Positions 41,804 through 54,543 are shown, counted from the first letter of the stretch. The stretch: 64,000 bases of DNA from Datura wrightii (GCA_035772735.1 JASDFA010000006.1:27321501-27385500), one strand, 5' to 3'. Notes: generated by a model not told the origin, from the sequence alone. Made by a program: numbers and translations.

Positions 41804-44800
41804 TTACCAGCCAAGCTTTTGTGCTACTGAAAGGCCACATACGACTGTTATTGAGTAGATACTACAATCCATAAACACTGCACCCATAACGTTTTGCAAT
41901 AACAATCCCAGCTCCAGAGCCTTCCCAATTTGATCAACCATACCAGCACCAGGGATACTGTTTGCCGCTGCTTTTTGATTCCTCTGGGACCCAGCTTCTT
42001 CAGCGAAAAGGCGCGCAACAACAATCGATATGTTGGTCAACATCAGTAGCAGAAGAGGTCTAAAAAATATGACCACCTTGAAGAAGTGGCTGTTATAGGA
42101 CACAAGAACCAAAATGGCAGCCACAAGGGAAAAGTTGAAGCGAATACTCTCGGAAGCTGCAATTGCAGAACTAACTTTATTTGGGGCAAAAATGTTGTGA
42201 TAGTTGCTCTTCTCTTTTAAAAATTGACCCACATCAGAAGCAGAAAGGCGTGGAGGATTTAAAGTAGATGAATCCGGAAATAATTGCTCGTTGCCGTCAA
42301 GACCCAGGGCAGGTGCACTTGATATTTCAATATTTGACTCACATTTTCGCATAAATGGAGTTGTTCTACTTTTGCCATCAGATTCTTCATGCTCGCCAGG
42401 CTCAATTCCACGGTCACCATCGAACACCAATGATCTAGAGGCCTCCCTCCCACTAATAGAAACTGTGAAGTAGCAGTAAATGAGTGGCAAGTATAATAAG
42501 CACTCTCCTTAATTGAAACAGTACAAGCACTCTCAAGAAGGGAAACAAAGAAGAACGTGAAAGCACCATTATCATGCTTCACACGCCTAGTTTTTTAACC
42601 AGAGCTAGGAGGATATATCTGTTGGCAAGTCTAGGATCTATAAATACAACAATCTAATTCTTACAACAGCAGCAAACAATGTAATGCAAATAACACAAGC
42701 ACTAGAAACCACATCGCCAAGACATTTAACTCTCACCAAACTCACATATTTTTTCCTTCCTAACAACAACATACTCGGTGTAATCCACATGTGGGGTGTG
42801 GGGAGATTAGGATGTACACAGAGCTTACCCCTACCTTCTTTCCTTCCCATTGAACAAAATTAAATTTTATAACAAAAAGTTATGGAAAGATTTTCTGACT
42901 CCATAGAGGGGGTCAGCGGTACCCACAATCGTTTAAAATTTTCAATTATTGAATGAGCTGGGGACAAATATCTTCGACATGCAACATTTTGCTTCAGATT
43001 AAGCAGGCCTCTAGCAGACTCATTGACAGGTTTATAGTCCAAGGCTCCGAGCTAACAAGAAAGATGCTCTAGGAATGTGAGGAAGCAGCTGCTAAGCACT
43101 GATGGGGTTGGGAAGTGTAGTTAGATTCTCCTTTGCTGTAACAATGATCTTCTCTAACATAGATCTGAGAATCATTATAATCAGATCAATGCAAAAACTT
43201 TTGAGATAAAGGAAGTTCACAGATATGAAGGGTATTTCTCCACAATGCTTAGGAGCGGGGTTATCTAAAGGACATGTTATTGCAAGGTGGAGATACAACA
43301 GATACTGGTTGCCTGAGAAAGGCGCAGTTCTGGGCTAACCCTTGATTTTGACTTTTTAAAGCAAGAAATGAAAAACTTGCCCCTATAATCAATCATCAAT
43401 GTAAGCCATCAAGAAAAACTCACACAAATCAACAAGGAGAAATCACTGAAGAGACTGGACCAAATGTCATGATATATCTCTCTCCCTCTCTCTTTCTTTC
43501 TTCTTTTTATTTTAATTTGGTTTATCAGTATCACAATTTCTAATTTAAAAGACATGGTTTATAATTGTTTCTAAGTCTGGCTGTGAATCAAGGATGCTAC
43601 TCTAAATGCATTTTCAAAACTTCTTCTTCATTTATACAGCCTTAAAAGGAAACCTCACCATCAGTTCTCTTTATTAATATCAAATGGAAAAATAAATAGT
43701 ACTACACCCCTAATTGAATGTCTTTGTTAGCTTCTCAATTGTTAAACTGATTTATCTTTGGACCATAGTTTTTTATACATGTCTTGGTATTTTTGCAGTG
43801 AAAGAATCTATATTTTTTTATAATCGTGGTATCCACACCACCTTGCCCACACCACCTAATTGAATGTCTTTGTTAGCTTCTCAATTGTTAAACTGATTTA
43901 TCTTTGGACCATAGTTTTTTATACATGTCTTGGTATTTTTGCAGTGAAAGAATCTATATTTTTTTATAATCGTGGTATCCACACCACCTTGCCCATGCCT
44001 CCACTAATTCCATGAAGTACCTGCTTCCTCCCACCATCACATGTATCGGGAAAAAAATCACCTAGTGTTTTAGCCTGGGCGATGAATCAATTTTCAAATG
44101 GACCCTTTTAAAACAAATCAGGTTATCTAGGAAGGATGGAGCAAAATAACAAGATTAGTGCAATATTCGGTATATGTAAACCATAACATATATTATATTT
44201 CTTAGTCCTCAATCCTGTAGAATATCTGAATAATTACTGGGATCTTTTAATGTCAAGTGGTAGGAGTATATGACAAAAACCACTGTTTCCAAAAGCGAAA
44301 ACTGAAAAAAAACAAAAGAAAGAAAAAAAAAGACCATAGGCTTGAAGCAAAAAGCAAGTAAAAGCACACACTTCTTTGAGAGGAAAGGCTCCATTTACGG
44401 AAAATAAAAAATATCAAACATATATGAATTTAGTCCTATAATAATAAAATAACAAAATTGTAATTAAAATAACTAATTTCACTACCCTGTATACAACAAC
44501 GCATGAAAGAATCCAACTCTTCAAAATTTGAGATTTAACGAACCAATAACTTCACGACGGGACCATTTTGCACGTCATTATTTTAAAGGGCAATGCTTTC
44601 TCATAATGAGATGACTCCTTGCTTGCTCCATGTTGCTTCATCGCTTTAAGAGACAAAGCAAGAGCTTTTAATAACAGGGACCTATTTTATTCTAATCAAT
44701 GGTAGGAGTAGTATAATTTTCAACATCTACATACTAACAATTTATATATTGGACATAAACTAAGTAATGTTAACACCGTTTCACTGGATGTGCTATAAAC

Positions 44801-45389
44801 TAATTTCAGTTGTAGAAAAAGTACACATAACAAAACACTATACTTCAATGATTTGAGCTTGAGACCCTTACCAGCGCCACCTTGACCTAGGAATCGATAG
44901 GACCATTTCCCAGACATGCATTTTCCCAGGCAGAAAGTGGAGGCGATATATATACAGATACATCAATTGTTAGTTTTCGAGCCTACAAATTCTAATTGGA
45001 AAAACATTATACGCCAATTAACAGCAAATAATTCTTCCTAGTAAGAAAATTTAGACATCAAAGCATACAAACAAGAAATTTAAATTGATCTATCGCTTTC
45101 TAGTCGAACATTAACAAATACCGCAGAACAATAACGTGAATAAAAGAGCGCCTCAATGAAAATTGTAAGGGAAAGGAAGGCGATTACCGGGAGAGGATTG
45201 CTCAGAAGGGAGATGATTTTGAGAAATCCAAGTAGGGCAAGAGGCGGTGTGGGAATGGCGAGTTTCCGATCCAGTTCCGGATCCTGTTTCCGATGTTAGG
45301 GTTGGGATCCGCCCTGTAATTAGAGCTAATCGGTCATTTCCCCGTTCAACAATACGACGTCGTCGGGTATCCCTGCCGCTCGTCGCCAT
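41804..45389 (-). CDS. G1IP-like membrane protein (GET2/CAML-type receptor), two exons
   Basis: Exon 1 is 45389-45188 and exon 2 is 42462-41804 on the minus strand, giving 286 residues. The donor CCCG|GTAATC and the acceptor CTACTTCACAG|T join in phase (1+2). The N-terminus is MATSGRDTRRRRIVERG followed by DRLALITGRI. A cluster of basic residues before a helix ending in RLxxITGxx is the GET3-binding pattern of yeast Get2 and metazoan CAML, and Arabidopsis GET1-interacting protein (G1IP) has it. Residues 30-165 are polar and poorly conserved. Three hydrophobic segments lie at about 177-193, 196-220 and 250-280, with a short polar loop between the second and third. Such a protein would sit in the ER membrane with GET1 and receive tail-anchored clients. 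The start is the first ATG of exon 1. The assignment to G1IP is by motif and topology, not by alignment; an unrelated plant membrane protein remains possible. Confidence 0.68.
42762..42835 (-). mobile_element. RTE LINE tail or RTE-derived SINE fragment
   Basis: On the minus strand the sequence resembles GTCTGCGTACA...CCCCACTTGTGGGATTACACT followed by TTGTTGTT, the same 3' end as in the LINE at 10699-11942. Only about 75 bp are present. Confidence 0.5.
43711..43995. repeat. 146-bp tandem duplication in the intron
   Basis: The unit 43711-43856 is repeated at 43857-43995 with no difference that I can see over the shared length. Each copy begins TAATTGAATGTCTTTGTTAG and ends in CACACCACCTTGCCCA. 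The junction carries short CACACCACC repeats that could have promoted the duplication. Confidence 0.88.
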
Positions 45390-45540
45390 TATTATCCTCT
45401 CGAGAGATAAAAAGAATTTGAAGGATCGTATATGTGACAGAGAGGACGAGTTCTTTCTTCCTTCGTATTCGAGTTGTGTTTTTATTTGTTTTCCGCTATT
45501 ACACTCTTCATCTTTCTATATTATTATTACACGTTAAGTC
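45390..45540 (-). promoter_or_regulatory. 5' leader and proximal promoter of the G1IP-like gene
   Basis: This short region upstream of the ATG is less AT-rich than the DNA beyond 45540. No TATA box or other element could be assigned. Confidence 0.3.
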
Positions 45541-46906
45541 CCCAATACTTGGGGAAATTGCATATCACTTCCCTGTCTACATATACCACAATTTATAATT
45601 TATTAAATTTTTTCCAATTTTTCTAGCCTCGTTCATTATTCACATTTGATTGGAAATAACTTGTTCCGAAATTAAAATGATGGCCTAATAATATAATTAT
45701 TTGATTAATTGTAATGGAGTTATTTAGCGAATATATTTGTTTGTTGATAGTTGTGGAGATTATTGGATTAAAATGGAATATGCAGAATATAATATAAAAT
45801 ATGTATTTGATTTAAATTAAATAAATTAGAATAATTTCTAATTTTAGTTTTAGTCTTATTTTTCTTTAAAAATTTTGGAGAATGATATATATGTCATTTT
45901 GCTATTTATTCCCTAAACTAATAATCACGGGATTGAGATTGTTATGCTACAGTGTTTGCTATAAATTTGATAGAGTTGATATATTTTAAAGAAAACTAAA
46001 CAATTATTATTTTGCAAGTTTGATATTAAAATGATCCAGTGTTTCTATTATTTATGAACTAGTTAATTTGTTCGCGTTTAGCGGGATCTTAAAATTTTTT
46101 CTAAAAAGTTATAATTTAATTTTTTTAATTATTTAAATATTAAAATAATTACAAAGTATATTTTGTGATATTTAATATTATTATTAGTTTTTCTTTCAAA
46201 AGATAATCTAAATAAATAAATAAATTTATAACTTTAATCCATATATATTTGCCAAAATAAATTTTCAAAAGTTAAAATAAACATCAAATTAAATCAAAGT
46301 ATTTTTTTATTTATTTAAATAAAAAATAAATTAAAAAAAAAGTAACTACAGAGAACAACAACAAAAAATCTAAATAAAAATCTTAAAATCTTATAAGAGA
46401 AACCAACTATAGTTTATATGTACTAAAAATTATTATTTTTTAAATGACTAATTTAATATTCCTCGTTTAATATTGAAATATTTAATTATTTTTAAAATAT
46501 ATAAATAGTTCTAATCAAGTGATTAGTTGCAACAAAAATATATCATTAATTAAGATGTAACGTACTTTTCAAAGTGCAATTTTTTAAAATTTTTAAAAAT
46601 ATCAATTAAACTTTTAGAACCATTCACTTTAGAGAACACATGATATTATAATTAAATAAACTTTAAGTCTGAATATTATAATAATTGTGTTAGAAGTATT
46701 CAATTTAATAAACTTAAAGGACCATGTATGCTCAAATATTAAAATAAAAATAAAAATAAATGCATCCTTAAATTAAAGAGATTATTTGAGGCTAAAACTC
46801 ATGTATTGATGAATTACTAACAGTTTCAAAGGGAATAGTCCATTATTTAAGTGGCTTAGTTCAAACCTTAACTTCAACATTTTGAATTTTTAATTATTCT
46901 TTAATA
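45541..46906. other. AT-rich intergenic DNA
   Basis: About 1.4 kb of very AT-rich sequence with no gene. It is the insertion target of the solo LTR that follows. Confidence 0.5.
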
Positions 46907-46911
46907 TATAT

Positions 46912-49490
46912 TGTTATACCCCGTAGAATTCCCGGCACCTAAATGACCTATTCGCACGTTGGTTAAGCATATTTGAAGGCCATACGTGCTGGAGAAAGGC
47001 CCGGGAAAAGATCGGACGAGAAACCTGTCGAACCATCGCGGAAGGAGCCGAGGCAGAGCCCCTCCGCGATGGCAGCGTGTCACGGAGGTGAGGCCTCCGC
47101 GTTGGCTCCGTGACACGTTGGCCTTATCCAGGCCCAAGTATATAAAGCCCCACTTCGATTTTAAATCATTTATACACTTGTATTTCCAGTAAAACAGAGA
47201 GCAATCAGCAGAGAGAAGATAAGAACGAAGGAGGTATTATAATTTTCGTCCGATTACGCTGCTAAACGTTGTCCAAACTCAAATTAACTCCAGATACTGA
47301 GGTATTTAGCAGCAGAGAGCATTCCTACGGATTTAGTTTCGCGAAATACGGCCGACGAATCGTCGAGCCACCGAGCTAAGGTAAGTGGAATTGCTTTAAA
47401 TTAGTGTCTATGTGTTCCTAGCTGTGAAGTGGATATTTCCCCCTTCTGGACCTCTGAAAAATAGCGAGTTTTCGACCGTCTTTCGATAAGCCTAAGTTTA
47501 GGCTATAAACTATATCGAAAGTGATGTTGCTCTTTAAAATAAAGCTGTATTTAGTATTAATTGACATATTTATGAATGCAGTTGGGAGAAAATAGCTGAA
47601 GTACCGGCCGAGCCTCGTCCGACAGACGGATTGTTCGGGGATAAGGTATGTAAAGCTAGTGCCCTCGGCAAGTTAAGTAATCTCGGTACAGTACAGTAAT
47701 TTAAAGGCCAGTAGAATGTTCAGAAGTCATGTGTTATGTTTATTACGAATGTTGGTACGGTATTAGAAGCATCGAGTTATAATTTACGCGAGACTTGCTA
47801 GCACGATATAGATTCTAATACAAGTGTTAGAAACTGCACAGCATGCTCAGTATGTAATGTAGTACAAAATGTTAGGATATCATCGTACTCAGTTGAAACT
47901 AGTAAAGCAAGGTAATATTTGTAAGACATCTCAGAAATAGAATGATAGGTTAAAATAAAGTTAGAAAGCATATTAGAAATGGCAAATCATGTTACTATAG
48001 AAACTCAGTATACAGCATGGTTTTCAGCAGAAACACTATATCCTGTTCAGTATTAGCCCCAGTACAGTCTGGCAGGAGACTATATTCATACACATATACT
48101 ATTACCAGCCTCAGCATGTATTAAATACGTACATATTACTATCACTAGTTCAGCATGTAATATATACAATACTTTACCACTATTAGCCTCAGCATGTGAG
48201 ATATGCAGATAGTATTACTAGTTGAGACCGTTGTATTGTTTGGGGTTGGACTACCTAGCATCCATGACCGCCCCAGGGTTGATAGCTGTATCGACTCGTC
48301 CGCCAGAGGACGAGGGTACGTCGCTCTACGGAGTGGCATGCCGTCCCACAGGGGACGAAGATGGGATGCCAGTTTTCCCCATATTGTGCCTTGGTCGGCC
48401 CTTACACACCCCTGTCGAGCGGATACGCCCGGGTGTTGATTCAGGAGTCCTCCGGACTCAGATGCAGTTATAGTCAGGGGCTCAGCGAGCCCAAGTGCAT
48501 ACCCAGGGGACCGGCAGGATGCTTACAGGGTTATAGGAGATGGGATGACCGGGGTAGGGGTGTAGATTCCGTGCTGGTTGTACCTCCCGGCTTATGGGGG
48601 CCGGGTAAGGTTTGTGTGTGTTATGTTATGTTATGTTATGTTATGCCATGTTACGTTAGATACGAGTAGATCAGCAGTAGAGTGATACGTCTCCAGGTAC
48701 GACTCCTATTCCTTCCAGTATAAATGAGAGAAGGTATGACTTACATTATCAGACAGTTAATCTATTTCTTCCTACTTCAGTTTCATCAGTTACATTGTTG
48801 TTTTCAGATTTTGCTTTCAGTTATTGCTTTACATACTCAGTACCAGCGGTACTGACGCCCGGTGGGGCGCTGCATTACTTGCCTGCAGGTACTCATAGAC
48901 GAGCAGGCGATACCACGTGATTCCTGTCAGCGATCGAGTATTCAGCTCCTGTCATCCGGAGACTGAATTCCAGAGGTGTATTTCATTTTCTTTTGTTGTA
49001 TAGTACGGGTAGGTCGGGGCCCTGTCCCGATCATCTCTATTGCTATTCCTAGAGGCTTGCAGTCTGTATATTTCCCTGTGGTCAGTTGAGCCGGTCGTGA
49101 GAGGCCGCGCAGTTGTATAGCTGTTAGTACTATTCTTCTTTGTGTTGGTCGTGTGGGGCCATAACTTGACAGTAGTGGTGACCTTGCCGGTCACGTAGCT
49201 TTCTAGTGTTTTTATGATTGAGTTATAGATAACTAGACAGTATCGTGGCCTTGTCGGCCCGCATAGGTTTCCCTAAATTAATATGTTTCTGGTCAGCTGT
49301 TAATACAGGTACAGAAGGCTATAGGCCAATGGGTCGGGGCTGTGTTTACAACCGTTATATAGCCCTTTGTTTCCAGAAATGTGAGTTAGAGCCAGCCAGG
49401 CAGCAGATGTGCCCAGGCTTAGCAGTCCAGCAGTTCAGGTCCTAGTAGGGCACCAGGTGCCAGTCATACCCCCCAAGGCGGGGTATGACA
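46912..49490 (+). mobile_element. Solo gypsy LTR, 2.58 kb, TSD TATAT
   Basis: It starts TGTTATACCCCGTA and ends CGGGGTATGACA, with short inverted termini (TGTTATACCCC/GGGGTATGACA). TATAT stands on both sides (46907-46911 and 49491-49495); this is a weak TSD because the target is AT-rich. No internal region, PBS or PPT adjoins, so it is a solo LTR left by LTR-LTR recombination. A TATA box (TATATAAAG, 47139) follows a GC-rich palindromic block (47030-47120). A (TTATG)n run lies at about 48620-48645. The open reading stretches near 48203-48669 are preserved in the inverted copy only roughly. Confidence 0.85.
47076..47117. promoter_or_regulatory. GC-rich inverted repeat upstream of the LTR TATA box
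   Basis: CGTGTCACGGAG (47076-47087) and CTCCGTGACACG (47106-47117) are perfect inverted 12-mers. They stand about 22 bp upstream of the TATA box of the solo LTR. The same 12-mer recurs in the inverted LTR and at the right end of the window. It could bind a transcription factor or form a hairpin; neither is shown. Confidence 0.6.
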
Positions 49491-49495
49491 TATAT

Positions 49496-50534
49496 ATTTC
49501 TTAAAAGTCTCGCTAAATAAATTAAAATTTCATGGCAAAGTGATTAAAATAATCCTTGACAACATACTACTCATAAATCAAAAGAAAAGAAAAAATTATT
49601 GGCAGAATAGTTTGTCAACATTCTACTGCACAAAATTTCTTGTGTATTATTATCTTTTTATTTGCGATAGTATTCGAAATGTTATTGTGATTACTTGTCA
49701 GTTAATATGAGAATTTGATAAGCTATGCCTTGAAGATAGTCATTTTACACAGTTGAATTGAATTTAACTTTGATAATTGTGTTCTTAAAAGAAAATTGAA
49801 TATTTACCTAGACAGAAATGTAAGATATATTGACCTTATACCAATAATAATACAGATAAAATAATCTTCACAAAAAGTATCACTCAAATACGACGTTTCT
49901 TATAGTGCTTATCTTACATGTAAATTTATGCAAATATTTATGGAGGGACGCAATAAACTATCATAAATTTATACATTAATATTTAAGGGTTATGAAAAAG
50001 TAAGATATAAGCATTATTTGGATTATTAAAAATATAGAGTTATGAGGATAAAAATGTGTGAGTTTTTTAGATGGGTTTTTACATTTTATGATAAATGAAA
50101 AAAATAAAAGAAAAAAGAAAAAATAGATGAATATATTTATTGACCTTTAAAAGCTGTTAACTCATCTGTTAGAATAAATATGACATTCATGCTATGAAGA
50201 ATCTGTTGAACTTAATTAATCATAAATAAATGTTAGATTAAAAAAATAATTTTCTTCAATAAAAATTATAGAATTAATATTTTATCATTATTTTATTATT
50301 ATATAAAAAATTGTGCGAGTATTGAAAATAAAGACCAATTAAGTTTTTACATCAAAAAAGTTTAAAGAACTGACTATTAATTTCATAACATTTCATATTT
50401 AATATAATCAAAAGAGTTAAAAGAAATTATGATTTTAAAAAACTCAATAGTCCCTTCTCTTCCTTAAGTAAAAAGGTCTGCCAACAATTAATACAAATAA
50501 TGATTTCAATTTGAAAGTATATCTAAAAGAAAAT
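49496..50534. other. AT-rich spacer between the two inverted LTRs
   Basis: About 1 kb of gene-free, AT-rich DNA. It would form the loop if the two LTR copies paired. Confidence 0.5.
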
Positions 50535-52988
50535 ACAGCCTCCGGCTGACTAGGCCTATAGCCACCTGTACTATAACATTAGCTAACCAGAATCACATAC
50601 ATATAGGGGAACCTCAGCGGGCCGACAAGGCCACCATGCTGACTAGTTACTTCCGAATCAATATAACAGATGCTAAACAGCTACGTGACCGATAAGGTCA
50701 CCACTACTAACTGAATAAGGCCTCACACGGCCAATATAAACAACTAAATAATCGCACGGCCCCACACGACCGGCACAACTAACCACAGGAAAATATATAC
50801 AGACTGCAAGCCTCTAAGAATACTGATAAGATGGTCGGGACAGGGCCCCTGACCTACCCATACTGTACAACAAAAGAAAAGGGATAAACATCTAGCTATC
50901 TAGCTCCGGATGACTGGAGCTGATGACACTGTGAGCTGGCTGGAATCACGAGGTATCGGCTCCTCATCTATGAGTACCTGCAGGCAAGTAATGCAGCGCC
51001 CCCAACGGGCATCAGTACCGCTGGTACTGAGTATGTAAAACAACAACTGAAAAATATCTGAAAACAACAATACAACTGATGGGACTGAAATAGAAAGGAA
51101 TAGACTAAACTGACTGAAAATGTAAAGCTAAGCCTACTCCCAACTATGCTGGAAGGAGTAGGAGTCATACCTGGAAATGTATCGCTCTATTGTCGATCTA
51201 CTCGTATCTAGCGTAACATGGCATAACATAACATAACATAGCATAGCACACCCAAACCTTACCCAGCCCCCATAAGCCGGGAGGTACAATCAACACGCAA
51301 TCTATACCCCTACCCCAGTCGTCCCATCTCCTATAATAACTATAAGCATCCTACCGATCCCCTGGGTGTGCACTTAGGCTCGCTGAGCCCCTGACTATAA
51401 CTGTACCGGATTCCGGAGGACTCCTGAATCAACACCCCGGGCGTACCCGCTCGACGGGGGTGTATAAAGGCCGACCAAGGCACAATATGGGGAAACCGGC
51501 ATCCCATCTTCGTCCCCAGTGAGACGGCATGACACTCCGTAGAGTGACGTATCCTCGTCCTCTGGCGGACGAGTCGATACAGCTATTAACCCTTGGGCGG
51601 TCATGAATGCTAGGTAATCCAACCCCAAAATAATACAGTGGTCTCAACTAGTAATACTAACTGCGTATACCACATGCTGAAACTAGTGACAATAATGTGT
51701 ATGTATATATTAATGCTAACTAATGATAGTGATATGTATGTATTTAATACATGCTGAGACTGATAACGGTATATATATATATTGTCATACCGTGTTGAGT
51801 CTAATGTTGAACAAGATATAGTTTTTCTGCTGGGAATCATGCTATATAACTGAGTTTCATAGCAACATGATTTACTATTTCTAACATGCTTTCTAAACTT
51901 CATTTTAGGCTACCATTCTATTTCTGAAATACCTTACAGAGACTTATATTGTTTTACTAAGTTTCAACTGAACACGATAATCTCCTAACATACTTTACTA
52001 AATCACATACTGGGCATAAATCACATACTGGACATGCTGTACAGTTCCTAACACTTTGTATTAGAATTTATATCATGTTAGCAAGTTTCACGCTATACAT
52101 AACATGATGCTTCCAAAATCGTACTAATATTCATACTAAACATAACACGACTTCTGAAACATTCTACTGGCCTTTGAACTATTTTACTATACCGATACTA
52201 CTAACTTGCCGAGGAAACTAGCTTTACATACCTTCGCTTCTGATTTCCGAACTAACTGGCGTAGCTCGGTCAGTATTTTCGCTATTTCTCCCAACTACAT
52301 CCATATATATATCAATTAGGACTAAATACACTAATATTCTGGAAGAAGATAACATTTTTAATATATATATATAGCCAAAATTTTGGCTTATCGAAAAACG
52401 GTCGAAAACTCGCTATTTCTCGGAAGTCCAGAAGGGAGAAATATTCACTTTAGGGCTAGGAGTATATTGACACTAATTTGGAGCAATTCCACTTACCTTA
52501 GTTCGGTAGCACGACGATTCGCCGGCCGAATTTTACGAAACTAAATCCATAGGAGTGCTCGTTACTGCTTAATACCTCGGTATCTGGAGTAAATTTGAGT
52601 TTGAACCGCGTTTGACGGCGTAATCGGATGAATATATATCGTAAACCTTCGTTCCTCTCTGTTCTCTGTCGTGTTCTCTGAAAATTATAAGTTAAATGAA
52701 ATAAAAATCGAAGTTTGGAGGCTTTTATACTTGGGGCTGCACCTCACCTCCGTGACACGCTATGTAACGCGGAGCCTAGCCTCCGTGACACGCTGTGTAT
52801 CGCGGAGGTGAGCCTCCGTGACACTCTGGCCATCGCGGAGGGGGTCTGCCAGCCTTCTCTTGCGATGGTTCGATGTGTCACTTATCCGGTCTTTTTCCGG
52901 GTCTTTTCCTAGCATGTATGGCATTCAAAAACTCTTAACCAACAAGCGAATAGGCCATCTACATGTGGAGAATTTACGGGGTGTAACA
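50535..52988 (-). mobile_element. Truncated gypsy LTR, inverted copy
   Basis: On the minus strand it starts TGTTACACCCCGTA (52988) and is co-linear with the solo LTR at 46912 over nearly its whole length. Its last 180 bp or so are missing at 50535, so the closing CA is absent. The copies look about 85-90% identical by eye in the 48230-48440 versus 51420-51650 block. The TATA box (minus strand, near 52725) is preceded by three GC-rich repeats. Confidence 0.82.
52745..52850 (-). repeat. 33-bp GC-rich repeats upstream of the LTR TATA box
   Basis: Three consecutive units each contain CCTCCGTGACACkCT and (T)nnCGCGGAG. They correspond to the single inverted-repeat block at 47076-47117 of the other LTR, amplified here. 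Confidence 0.75.
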
Positions 52989-54543
52989 GTTGGACTTTGA
53001 TTTTTTTCATATTGTTTTGTAATATACTATCTTCTTCATCTTTTTTTTCTTTCTTTTTCACGTTCACATATGTTTATTTTTTAAAATAAACATTATGACT
53101 TATATGGTTGAAAAAGACAACTAAAAAGGAAGAGAGAGAAAATAGTTAGGAAATTAAACCCAAAAAATAGTCTCAGAATAAACATACTAAAAATTAATAA
53201 AATCAAAAACTCATTCATAAGTTGTTTCATGTTAAGGCATGACATACACAAAAAATAGTTTTTGAACGACTACATTTTCTAAGTTTATGTTGGAATATTA
53301 TATGAAATTTAACTTATACGAAAAACGATATTAAAACACAAATTTCTAAATTTTTTGTCATTATACTAAAAAAAGGAAGATCTAAATATTAGTAAGGATA
53401 AGTAAGAGGTCTCCTTAATACAACCAATCAAATAAAAAATAATATAAAATGAGGTTATATAGAATAAAAGAAGAGTTAGGTACAATAGAATAAATAAAAA
53501 TATTAAAATACGACATAGACCGTAGCTTCCACATTAATATTATCTTTTAAAATTTTTGAAAAGCAGACTATAAAACAAAATTCATTTTGTATCAGAATGT
53601 TAATTTCTACAAGACATTTCTAAAATTTAAATACTTCTAATTTTGACTGGACATCAAACGCCAGAAATAAGTTTTCACAAAATTTCTTTGCTCTTCTGGA
53701 GATGAAAGTTGCGGCGACTGCACCTCACACATAGCGTGTGTGTCTTGTTCCTCCTTTTCCTAAAACTTCCTGTTCCCTCTCCCATTGCAGTGCAGATGCA
53801 GAAACCCTAACGTCTTTTTTATCAATATTATCTATATGTTCTAATAGATGTGAAATTATATTCATCTCAAAAAAATTCTACCAACAAATCTATAACAATA
53901 TGAATATGAGAATAATCTTTGCTTTACAATTTATTTATATAGATACATGGAGAAAACACTATAAATTATCATAAAATTTATAAATTAAATATTTGGAGGT
54001 TGTGAAATGAAAGATTTGTGAGTTATTGAGATTATTAAGGTTATAAAAATAAAAAGGTATGAGTTATGAAATGAAATTTTCAACAAATATTTCAAGAAAA
54101 ATATAAGAGAAAATAAATAAATACAAATCTTAACCTATGAAAGGTGTTACCTCATTTTTCTATTACTTTACTTTATAATATATATTGAAATAGATTACAA
54201 TATTTGAAGGTGTATTGCTCAATGTGCCTAATAACATTACTTGTGATATTATATTTTTAAGTCCAAAATAAAACTCTATTAAAAGTTAATACCAAAAATA
54301 ACTAGTAGAAAGGTTAAAAAATAATTAAATAAATAAAATAATAAAATAAGAAATAAAAAGGGATCAGATCATAGATTTTGTTGTCAACGTCGAAGAAAAT
54401 AGGTTCTTCTATTATATATTTTTTTCTAATGAAATTAGAAATTATTTTATTTAAAAAATAATATATATTCAATTAAGCCTTTTCCTTTCAAAAATAGTGC
54501 TTTCCTAGGTTTGATGTTATCTATTGCGGAGGCAATCTATACA
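52989..54543. other. AT-rich intergenic DNA
   Basis: No bounded element or gene was recognised. A less AT-rich patch at 53700-53820, ending in a telo-box-like AAACCCTAA, might be the leader of a lost gene, but nothing coding follows. Confidence 0.4.

Larger units (their letters stand above)
42463..45187 (-). other. Intron of the G1IP-like gene
   Basis: A 2.7-kb intron with consensus borders. It contains an RTE-type tail fragment (42762-42835) and a perfect-looking 146-bp tandem duplication (43711-43995). I saw no further in-phase exon with a recognisable domain, but a small additional exon cannot be excluded. Confidence 0.6.

Noticed and set aside
48203..48669. Protein-coding gene in the solo LTR
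   Set aside because: The frames are not kept intact as a whole in the inverted copy, no domain is recognised, and they lie inside a non-coding LTR.
46912..49490. Hammerhead ribozyme (retrozyme) in the LTR
   Set aside because: I looked for the CTGATGA and GAAA core with a GTC site and did not find the set in a foldable order.
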